Shown in pieces: positions 21,434-29,857 of a stretch of DNA of 64,000 bases. A program made the position numbers and the translations under genes. Position 1 is the stretch's first letter; every line of letters starts with the position of its first letter. Origin of the DNA: Guillardia theta CCMP2712 (lineage: Eukaryota; Cryptophyceae; Pyrenomonadales; Geminigeraceae). The notes below the pieces were generated by a model. That model searched no databases and was not told the DNA's origin. It worked only from the letters and a program-made list of their open reading frames with translations. The DNA is taken from positions 605,877 through 669,876 of the forward strand of contig NW_005434666.1 in the NCBI RefSeq assembly GCF_000315625.1, given 5' to 3'.

Positions 21434-22354
21434 ATGGTAAATCCTCCCGAAGTTTGTTTCTTGTTTGTTTTCGGCTTATACCTTTGCTTGATCCCGTGAT
21501 TATTCCTGATCGGCTGGTTCTGACTGTGTTGACAGACATCAAATGAAAATGTCTCCCCGTCGGTTCTAAATCGTCTCATAAAGGAAGTGCAAGAGTACAC
21601 GAAGAATCCAGTTTCCGACATTCGCCTGCAAGTCAATGAAGAGAACGTTACTGATATCAGAGCTGAGTTGATCGGGCCAGGTAATGTTCCTCTCTTCGGA
21701 GGGGGGGGAGGGGGGGAGGGGGGGGGGGAGGAGGAGGAGATTGGAGGATGAAAGAGTACTTGTGGGGTTGACTAGGATCCTTTCCCTTGATTGACGGTTT
21801 TGTAGAGGAGACACCTTATCACGGGGGGGTGTTTGAGATCAAGCTGCTTTTCGGTCCAGAGTTCCCTGCGGTACCACCAAAAGGGTTCTTCTTGACTCCG
21901 ATATTCCATCCGAACGTCTCTAAGTCTGGGGAGATTTGCGTGAATACCCTCAAGAAGGACTGGAAGTCAGATTGCAAACTAAGCCACATACTAATGGTGA
22001 AAGAAAGCATGCTTTTCCTGACTGATGCGAGTCGATTTATATGCTTATCAGGTCATCCGATGTCTGCTCATCGAACCGAACCCAGAGTCAGCACTCAACG
22101 AAGAGGCGGGAAGGATGTTCATGGAAGATTATGAGTCATACGCGCAGCGCGCCAAGTTGATCACAGGAGTGCATGCCATGAGGAATAGAGACGGTGTTGT
22201 GAAGCAGACTGTGCATGTTGAACCCAAGGAAAGTGAGGACTCAATAACGGACAATGATGTGAATAGCAAGGTTGCGAAAAGAAGCCAGGTAGTGAAGGAC
22301 AAGGCAATCGAGAAAAAGCGCATGGACAAGAAAAGGAGTTTGAAACGACTCTGA
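21434..22354 (+). CDS. UBE2S: Ubiquitin-conjugating enzyme E2 S
   Basis: Four coding exons: 21434-21436 (the ATG alone), 21536-21680, 21806-21996 and 22052-22354; 213 residues. The start was chosen because the sequence then begins [19 protein letters not shown], aligning with the start of animal UBE2S. The UBC fold shows the usual order: [28 protein letters not shown], the catalytic Cys in [12 protein letters not shown], then [13 protein letters not shown] and an extended Lys-rich C-terminus as in UBE2S. In animals this E2 extends Lys11-linked chains with the anaphase-promoting complex; its last residues bind the APC. The end here (KKRSLKRL) keeps the basic Leu-Arg-Leu-like tail (family knowledge: -LRRL). 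The gene is 209 bp tail-to-tail from the DUF218 gene, with AATAAA at 22470. Confidence 0.95.
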
Positions 22355-22469
22355 GTCTGGAGCTTTGCAAGCAGGAAGTGTCATTTTCTTTGTCTGACCT
22401 GTTGGTTAAACACATTTTGTCTTCCTCTTATTGTAGAATATACCCTGTCAGCCTTTTTTCCTCTTATGA

Positions 22470-22475
22470 AATAAA
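22470..22475 (+). terminator. Poly(A) signal of the UBE2S gene
   Basis: An AATAAA hexamer 116 bp after the UBE2S stop, before the convergent gene's stop at 22564. Confidence 0.5.
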
Positions 22476-22563
22476 GTTTTGGATGCAAATGAATATCAAA
22501 GCTTCCCTCCCTCAGAAGTTCTTCAAGATGCATATTGGAGGACATGCCACGACAGACAATGCC

Positions 22564-23920
22564 TTAATAGCTTTTGGCGACGGTCGGATCGATCGCCTCC
22601 CTTTTCATCGTCAACCTCTTGGAGGCGTACGCTGTATTCTCTGAGAATAGCCTGAGATGTGTTACATCTGGAAGATTCGCACAGCATTCTTCACCATCTG
22701 TGCAAATCACGTAGCGTTTTGATTTTTTTGGCCCAAGGGCTGTTTGGCAAGAAATTGGGGAGCGACTTCTTCTCCCTCTCCAGGCGTAACTCAAGCACCT
22801 GCTCCGCTTGTTAGCCAAACGTTGCGCTCCGCACAACACTGATACATCACTAGTCAACCCTGAGTCAACAGAGACGTATTCTAATGTGTATCCCTGAGTT
22901 GAAAAGTTTCATGATTGAGCAATGTATGGTAGACGATCACGATACCCCATTATCGGCCCTGTCACTCGGCACGCTGAACACATGATCGAAAACCTGCAAA
23001 AAACAAAAAAAACATCATTCAACACCGAATTCTGATCATCATTTGCCTGTGGAATGATCCACAACTTACTGCTTTGCACCTTGGCATATGCCAGAAATTA
23101 TTGATGACGACAAGACGGTACAGTGAAAGAACATCCGTATGCAATGCCCGAACGAAATATGCGTTGCCGACTGTCTGATGAGGGCACGGCTCTCAGATTT
23201 AGTGACAGATGATGCCCTAAAAAATACCTCCAAGCTTGCACTCTCCTCGAGAATGTCTGAAGGGTCCACACCATGCTCAATTAGCCACCTTGTCATCCCA
23301 CCAAATCAGGGTGAAGAAAGCCATGTTTATACATTCACAAGACTTACTTTGCGTTCATGCTGGATTCATGGATTTCAAACCCACGATCATCTAAGGGAGA
23401 AGGCTTGTGGGGGGTTCCCCTGCCTTGTGTGATGATGTACGGCTTCGGCGATCGAGAATTGTAACTTGTAAGCAATCACATTACTCGTGCAGAAGAGTTT
23501 GGAAGAATTTGTTTATCTCACATTTGAACAGCCTTTTCAAGCCTTAGAACGACATGTGGAGGTGGTCCTGTCGCTGTTTGCCCGCCTCCAGCAACAATGA
23601 TCGCATCAATATCATCTCTGCCAATCACGGCAGAATCAGAGTCTCTTCAAGTAGCAGAGAACAAGGACAGTGAGTTAGAATGTGGGAGGGGAATCACCTC
23701 CCTCTGGTGCTTCGAGATTTGGGAGAGTCTAGGACCTGAACATCCATTCACAGGTCTGCCTTAAAGTGTTCGAAGAGAATGCTTCGAAGGAGACAGCATA
23801 GCCTACCTGTCGGTAAAAGAGAGCAGCTGAAAACAATGCGACTGTGATGAAGAATAGCATCGGGGTGAAGTTCAAAATTTGCTTGCTCGAAAGCAACGAT
23901 CGCCACCATGGTTTCACCAT
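22564..23920 (-). CDS. DUF218 / YdcF-ElyC-SanA family membrane-anchored protein
   Basis: Ten exons join in phase: 23920-23807, 23735-23698, 23644-23522, 23464-23348, 23288-23228, 23174-23070, 22993-22946, 22893-22851, 22806-22695 and 22651-22564 (282 residues). Residues 15-35 form one hydrophobic anchor. The DUF218 motifs follow: DAIIVAGGGQTATG, then WLIEHGVDPSDILEE, TVGNAYFVRALH, and LVVINNFWHMPR. The C-terminal part ends in a helix with HRWLFSENTAYA. Bacterial relatives (SanA, ElyC, YdcF) act at the cell envelope; eukaryotic members are Golgi or plastid-associated in some algae and plants, but the reaction is not established. All introns are 40-80 nt GT-AG. The gene structure is well supported because each exon adds the next expected motif. 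Confidence 0.85.
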
Positions 23921-24284
23921 TCACGTTTCAAAGCTCCTTGGTTCGCCTGCCTAGCCACGTGTTTCAATCAAAATCTCAAGTAGCACGATCCAGATCCAAC
24001 CTCACGCCTCCACGAAACAGCGATGGTCTTGAGTTTTCTCTCTTTCTTGGATCAGATCATGTAGACATCATATTTATCTCGTTGATGCATATCACTTCAC
24101 TCGCTGTACCTTCCCTGCCTCCTCCAAATCTGTTCGATCCTGCTCCACCACGCCATCGTACGGACTGTCGGTAGCTGGGATCAGCACCCCTCTCTCCCAG
24201 CTACTAACCACCCCTTACCAGTTTTCACTGACCCCTCCTCTTTCAATTTTGCTTGCGGGCCAACCCCGACGCACGCGTTGTTTC
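23921..24284. promoter_or_regulatory. Divergent intergenic region between the DUF218 gene and the p24 gene
   Basis: 364 bp between two divergent starts, presumably carrying both promoters. No TATA box or repeat was recognised. Confidence 0.35.
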
Positions 24285-25208
24285 ATGGTCGGGATGAGTC
24301 GCTGGGTAGTGGTTCTGGTTGTGGTAGCGACATGGGGAGGATGTGCGACAGGCCTTACGTTCAATGTCGATCCTGGGAAGGTGAGAGAGGGTTCCCTTGT
24401 GTCATGACTCCTCCATGCCGTGAACTTCTCTGTGAATGCGCGCGCTAAATCATCTCCATGGCAGGATGAGTGCTTGTTTGAAGACATTCAAGGCGCCACT
24501 CGTGTCAGCGGGTCGTTCCAGGTCACAAATGGAGGGTTTTTAGATATTGATGCTAAGGTGAACATCCCTTGTTGTATCCTGCAAATTATCCTTTCCAGAT
24601 TGATTTGTTACGCAGGTTACTGGACCCGATGAAAAAACTATCTATAGTGTCCAGAAGGAGACTGAGGGAAGATTCACTTTCATGTCACACGAAACAGGGA
24701 CGTACAGATTTTGTTTTGGCAACTCCATGTCAACTGTAACCCCGAAGACTGTGTCCTTCTCGCTACTGGTTGGGGAGGATACACAGCAAGCAAGAGTTGC
24801 GAAGTCCGGTGAGGCGATGCTTCGGAAATGTGCTCGCTTATTCTTGTTTTCGTGAAAGAGCATGTCACTCCACTCGAAAAGTCGGTCATGGCACTGGCTG
24901 AAGGGCTCCAGCAAATCCAAACAGAGCAAGAGTACATGAGGATGAGGGAGCGAGCGCACAGAAACAGTACTTGCCCTTTCTTCTTAGAAAGACAAAGATG
25001 TTGACTTGATGCATTTTCCTCAGCGTCTGAATCTACAAATGCTCGTGTTCTTTGGTGGGCTCTAATTGAAGCAGGAGCATTGCTTCTTATGAGTGTGATT
25101 CAAATTGTTTATCTTCGAAATTTCTTTGAGGTGATCCCTTGGACGTTATTTGCCACCCTGATGTTTGTAAATACGCAGAACAAGAGAGCATCAAATCGCG
25201 GGGTGTAG
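24285..25208 (+). CDS. p24 (TMED/emp24) family cargo receptor of the early secretory pathway
   Basis: Six exons join in phase: 24285-24380, 24465-24557, 24616-24808, 24859-24966, 25024-25130 and 25179-25208 (208 residues). A signal peptide (about residues 1-24) precedes a GOLD domain with the two Cys in DECLFEDI and YRFCFGN that form its disulfide. A coiled-coil segment (ALAEGLQQIQTEQEYMRMRE) leads to one C-terminal membrane span (ALIEAGALLLMSVIQIVYL) and a short cytosolic tail starting RNFFE, where the FF pair binds COPII. The tail ends in NKRASNRGV, so the usual KKxx retrieval signal is absent in this splice form; reading past 25130 would give a different, longer tail. Acts in ER-Golgi vesicle transport. 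Confidence 0.9.
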
Positions 25209-25621
25209 GGATAAGGGCTTGAAAGCCTGTGTCATTATGTTTATTTGCTGGTTGTTAACCTATGAAAGGATTCTTTCTGTTACCTCGTTTCAAGCTGCCA
25301 GTCACAATTATTGCATGAGCCACAGCGTACAACATAGTTGCGTCACGCCAATGTCTTCCACGCACAGAAGCATATAAGACATGAGAGTGTGTTGATGACA
25401 GCGCATAATGTTAAAATTACTCTAATGTTCATGAGATGGCACACTACAAGATGATTTGCTGGTCTTGGCGGTCCTGTAAAGCTCGGTGAGCGACATCCAG
25501 CTTCTCCACCGAAATAGACGCCATGCCAGAGCTCTCGCTCTGCGGGCTCTGCCCTTCCATGGCTTGAGAGATACTCCTTGTTCTGCAGTCATGGGTCATG
25601 CATGAAACGGGTTTGAGAGGC
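25209..25621. other. Intergenic stretch between convergent genes
   Basis: 413 bp between the p24 stop and the stop of the minus-strand unknown gene. Nothing recognisable. Confidence 0.4.
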
Positions 25622-26288
25622 TCACATGATGTTCAAAGGTAGGTTGCAGATGAAATCCGAGAGATCAGCTTGCACTTGCAATGGGTTTGATGTTGGACTG
25701 ACATTCTCTTCATCAATTCTCCTTGCTGCTGCAAAATCGTTTCTCTGAAGATCCCTAGAGTTCCGCTCAGATTGTGCCGGCTGAGCAAAACTTGTTAGCT
25801 ATACAGATGAACTTGGGGTCTTAGTTGCTCACACACACCTTCTGAGGACTGACTGGAGAAGTTGCCTGCTGTCGGAGGAGAGCGACTCGATGCAGTGTTC
25901 TCTTGAGCCTTTGACTAGCGTCATCTTTGTTGAAAACTTCAGTCTGCTCCGACGATTCTCCCTCTAGGATTCCTTTGTGGGTACTCGTTCCTGCTGCCCT
26001 GCTCGACAAGTTGCCTGAAGGAGATTCACAATCTGTCTTTGCCATGGTGGTGCAACGAGGGCCTGGGCTGGGAGGCTGTGGACATGAAAGTGAAGGACAC
26101 GCAAAGATGGCAGGTGCTTCGACTCGGTCATGATCACATTTGCAATCATTCAGTTCAGAGCTGTTGGTAGCTGGCTGTGCACTAGCATGCCTAGCGAGAC
26201 TGATTGTCTCCTTCTTGTCGATGACTCTTAGCAGAGGATTGTTGGAGAAAAGTACTTGCCCCCCACTTGCTGCCGCCTCGTTTGCCAT
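25622..26288 (-). CDS. Ser/Pro-rich protein of unknown function
   Basis: Two exons, 26288 to about 25838 and 25781-25622, separated by a short intron whose donor lies in a GTGTGTGTG run, so its exact position is ambiguous by 2-nt steps; the choice that leaves two nucleotides of a codon keeps the second exon open to its stop. The product, about 200 residues, is low in predicted structure: a Cys-rich patch (CKCDHDR ... CPSLSCPQPPSPGPRC), a basic helix (QRLKRTLHRVALLRQQA) and an acidic C-terminus. No family is recognised. Confidence 0.5.
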
Positions 26289-27276
26289 GATGGTATCTCT
26301 GCACTTTCAACCTGGTACAGTCAAGCTCTCCTTCAAATGACAAGGTTGATGAATTGTGTCATACTTGCAATGTCAAACACCCGCTGAATCCTGACAGCAC
26401 TCAAGCTGCTCTCAGCTTAGCAACAGCTCGCAGTGACTTATGCTCCCGCTCCTGCTGCTCCCGCTCCTGTGCTCCCGCTACTCAGTGACGCCACTGAGGC
26501 TGCAGCTCTGCTTTGCCAGCCTGCCCCTCACACCCAGGGCCCCTGCTCAACCGCCCGGGCCGTTCCCGCCTTTACGGTGCGGCCCGCCCCGCCGGGCCCC
26601 GGGGTCCCATAGCCGGGGACGGTTCGGCCCCGCCGCCACTCTGGCCACAGTGACTGGCTTCCCGCGCCGCAGGGCCTTGTGCCCCGGTACCGCAGTGGCA
26701 CCCTACACTGGCAGTGACTCTTTGCCTTGGGAAAGCACCATGTCAGTCAAGGACGACTTTTCCGAATGTACGGCCGCGCAGTCTTCTCTCCGTGACTTAA
26801 CTTTGAGTAAAAGTTTTAACTTAACTGTCCGGCCGGGGCTGATGTCTGGGCCCCTCCGGACCATCATCCTCAGGCACGGTTTACTCAAAGTTAAGTTAAA
26901 AATCAGCCCACTTGCTCCCTTGTTCCAACTGCCGGACCTCCAGAGGTCAACCACCGGTACCTCATCCTGAGTTGCTACCCTTTCTGGGCTGGCAGCTTAG
27001 TCAACGAAGACTTTCCACGGGGGTCAGCCATTTCATTTATTGTCTCCAATAGGATTTCTATGGGGTTGGGTGCAGCCTTGGAAGAGGAGAACCCCTACCC
27101 CACCACATCTCCACTCCATTTACTGGCTGGTGTTGATGCTCGCAGGTAAGACATACCTAGTCTGCAAGGGGCAGAGGGTGAATGGGCGGGAAGAGCAGGG
27201 CTATGGAAGGAAGAATGCAAGCTATGTAGCTCAGATGAACTCGTGATAGCCTGTTGATCGGGTTCAGTCTCAAGGG
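26289..27276. other. Gene-poor stretch holding a GC-rich island
   Basis: About 1 kb without a convincing gene. The long frame at 26440-26970 runs through the GC-rich repeat and has biased Pro/Arg/Leu composition, so I do not take it as coding. The 5' flank of the MIB-like gene lies at the right edge. Confidence 0.5.
26530..26905. mobile_element. GC-rich island with inverted repeat, possible MITE-like element
   Basis: 26530-26760 is far richer in GC than its surroundings. Next to it a perfect 16-bp inverted repeat (CTTAACTTTGAGTAAA at 26796-26811, its complement at 26880-26895) encloses 68 bp. The 11-bp core TTTACTCAAAG also ends a second GC-rich island at 57291-57301, and an 18/19 match of the adjoining AAAGTTAAGTTAAAAATCAG lies at 20132. 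No coding capacity. A small non-autonomous element family is an inference. Confidence 0.45.
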
Positions 27277-29829
27277 ATGGAGGAGCACTGGAAGATGGGG
27301 TTCGGAGCATCTGGAGAGCGGAGATCCAAGATCATCCCTGGCGACATCGCCCCCCACGTGCTGCCAACCATGAAGAAAGACTTGGATCATGGAGACTGGA
27401 GGAAAGCTCTTGAGACCGGATGTTCGCTTTCCATCATTTTGCATACCAGCAGCCAACTATCAGAGTTGATTGCATTCCAATTGATGTTCCAGGAACTCTT
27501 TAAAGCATACTTCCATGAGAGAACAGCAAGGTTACATGAATGCTTAAAGAACAAGGAATTGATTGTCGCGAGGGAGATGTCAGATAATCTTCTAGGAGCT
27601 TCACAGCTTGCAGAGTACTGCGGAACCCTCAAAAACGTAGCATACAGGTTTGTCAAAGTTGACAACGAACTTTCGTTGAAATCACGAGACAACGCGTATC
27701 TTCTTTGGATTCGCTACATGAAGAAGAAGATCAAACGATACAATGATCCATTTGATATCATGAGCATGAATGCAGTCGTCCAAAGGTATACATCGTCGCT
27801 GCAAGCTTGTTGCAGACGATTTTTAACATGGACATTGTGCAAAACTTTACCAGAATGTCTACAAAGAAATCGAATAAGGTCTGCATACATCATCGTCGTC
27901 AGAAATCGACAACATGCTGCTGAAGTCCTTGGAGGATTTATCCGGCGAAGTCTTCTGGCAAGAAAGTTATTGCTGCTGCAAGGAATAGTCCAAAACAATG
28001 CTTCAATCGAAATACGATCGATAAATGAAGACATGCTGGGCAAAACAAGAAAAAATACTCACAGAAACATTATCCACGACATTAAAACCGAATATGTCAG
28101 GCTGCAGCAAGCCGAACAAGTTCAGCAAGAGGATCTCCAGCCGAAGTCAAAACGGTACCTGAATTTGGACTCAATCCCCGCTGAAGATTTGGGCACCTTG
28201 GTCGGCCTGGACGTCAGGCCAGAGGTCGGCATGAGAGTTCAGATAGCCAAGTCAGCTCTGACGGAGTACCCGGAGCTTGCGGAGGACTCTAGCGGAGGCT
28301 TCGGTACGATCACCTGGGTAGATCCGGAGGATGCGGACGGAGACGGCGAGACGGGGGACATATGCGAGGTCGTGTGGGACAAGACGGGGAAGACGGGAGA
28401 CTACAGGACAGGGTTCGAGGGAGACTTCCGGCTTAGCGCGGCAGCAGGGTACAGAGTAAGGAACGAGGGACAGGACTACTTGGACGCATCTGATGGGTCA
28501 GGAGAGAGCTCTCAAGTTGATGACGAGGTGTCAGTCGGATCGTCTGATGGAGAAGGAGTTGCAGGCTTGGCTATCGCCCGGCACATCCGCGCGTTCATTG
28601 CTCGACTTGAATTCTCGATCGTCAGAGATTTGAACTTGATCACTTCGATCGGCCTGGGATTCGGACAACCTTTGTTGCAGACTTATTGCTTGAGGTTGCA
28701 ATCTGTCTGTAAAGGCCATATCTCTCGTCGCAAGACTTGGGCGAGGTTGTCAGCAGGTCACATCTTGGATGTATGTATAGACCTTGCTGTGTGGAAATCA
28801 GACGAGAAGTTTCGGAAAGTCGAGATCTCGAGAGGTAGATATCTGATAAGAATCATTCTCCGCTCTTGGTGTAACATTTGTAAGGAAAAGAAAGCCACTC
28901 GAGGAAGAGGAGCAGTCATTCGATACAGACATAGATCACGTGAATTGAATCGTTGGTTCACCGACTGGTTGGACTTTCATCAATCCTTCCTTGAAAAATT
29001 GCCATTGGTGAAAAATCTGATGGATATTGGTTGGAAATTTGTGGTATATCAAAGACTTACGCATTACTTCTTCTCCGTTTGGCATTCAAATGTCAATAGG
29101 AAGATGTTTTTAAAGGCAATGTTTCAAGGGATATCTTCCCTCAGCTCAAGGTACATCCAAAGGAAATATTTTGATGCCATGAAGGCACATCTCGAGAAAT
29201 ACCACAGTACATTGGCAGCATTGGAAGTGATCAGTGGTAGAAAGCTATCCTTGCATTGGATACAAGTCCTGGCGGCCTGGCACGATTTGGTCTCAAGGTC
29301 TCGGGCGATGAGGAATGTCTCGTTGACCTTGCTCCGAGCCTGGCAGCAGGGCCTCGTCAGCTCCCATCTCAAGCATTGGAGGTACCATGACTTGCCTGGG
29401 CAGCAAACTATCACCAACGCCGAGATCTCAACCCTCAAGTTGAAACTCAGATACGCCAACGTCACTTCCAAGACCAAGGGCTTGCTAGCAAGATTCATAC
29501 AGCCAAAAGCAAGAAGCTTCCTGCCGGATGTAGCAAGAAAGAGGGTGAAGGAGCACAAGCGTTCAGCCAGCAAGATGAACACTCTTTTCTTCGATGACTT
29601 GAAGCACGGTAAGGGTGAAACCCCCGCTTTGAACTTGTCTCTTTCCCTGGACGGTGGCGGGAGCAGAAAGAAAGAGTTTGAAAATGAGTTTTGGACGCTG
29701 AGATCGAATGCTTACTTGTCTAATCAAGAGTTACTTCCGAGCCGTCAGAGGAGGCCTCTTCCGAAGTATACTTCTAGCCTCCCTTCCATCTTGCCTAAAC
29801 TAACAGTCGATTCATTTTCTTTGCTTTAA
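27277..29829 (+). CDS. 850-residue protein with a MIB/HERC2-like domain among Trp/Arg-rich helical repeats
   Basis: Single exon from the first in-frame Met. Residues 1-300 and 430-780 are basic and helical with IQ-like and Sfi1-like Trp motifs (VLAAWHDLVSRSRAM, LLRAWQQGL, FFSVWHSNVNRK), of the kind that bind calmodulin or centrin. Between them, residues 310-390 resemble the MIB/HERC2 domain: V-G-M-R-V ... GGFGTITWVDP ... CEVVWDKTGKTGDYRTG ... GDFRL. In other proteins that domain binds peptides. Centrosomal or basal-body localisation is a guess from the Trp/IQ-like repeats. The gene is convergent with the dynein gene, with only 28 bp between stop codons. The start could lie further upstream if a 5' exon was missed. 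Confidence 0.65.
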   Translation: MEEHWKMGFGASGERRSKIIPGDIAPHVLPTMKKDLDHGDWRKALETGCSLSIILHTSSQLSELIAFQLMFQELFKAYFHERTARLHECLKNKELIVAREMSDNLLGASQLAEYCGTLKNVAYRFVKVDNELSLKSRDNAYLLWIRYMKKKIKRYNDPFDIMSMNAVVQRYTSSLQACCRRFLTWTLCKTLPECLQRNRIRSAYIIVVRNRQHAAEVLGGFIRRSLLARKLLLLQGIVQNNASIEIRSINEDMLGKTRKNTHRNIIHDIKTEYVRLQQAEQVQQEDLQPKSKRYLNLDSIPAEDLGTLVGLDVRPEVGMRVQIAKSALTEYPELAEDSSGGFGTITWVDPEDADGDGETGDICEVVWDKTGKTGDYRTGFEGDFRLSAAAGYRVRNEGQDYLDASDGSGESSQVDDEVSVGSSDGEGVAGLAIARHIRAFIARLEFSIVRDLNLITSIGLGFGQPLLQTYCLRLQSVCKGHISRRKTWARLSAGHILDVCIDLAVWKSDEKFRKVEISRGRYLIRIILRSWCNICKEKKATRGRGAVIRYRHRSRELNRWFTDWLDFHQSFLEKLPLVKNLMDIGWKFVVYQRLTHYFFSVWHSNVNRKMFLKAMFQGISSLSSRYIQRKYFDAMKAHLEKYHSTLAALEVISGRKLSLHWIQVLAAWHDLVSRSRAMRNVSLTLLRAWQQGLVSSHLKHWRYHDLPGQQTITNAEISTLKLKLRYANVTSKTKGLLARFIQPKARSFLPDVARKRVKEHKRSASKMNTLFFDDLKHGKGETPALNLSLSLDGGGSRKKEFENEFWTLRSNAYLSNQELLPSRQRRPLPKYTSSLPSILPKLTVDSFSLL

Positions 29830-29857
29830 CAATTGCTTTAAGATTGAATGAAATGCT

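Noticed and set aside
26440-26970. 176-codon plus-strand frame
   Set aside because: It runs through the GC-rich island and inverted repeat, is dominated by Pro, Arg and Leu, and has no domain; open frames this long are expected in GC-rich DNA.
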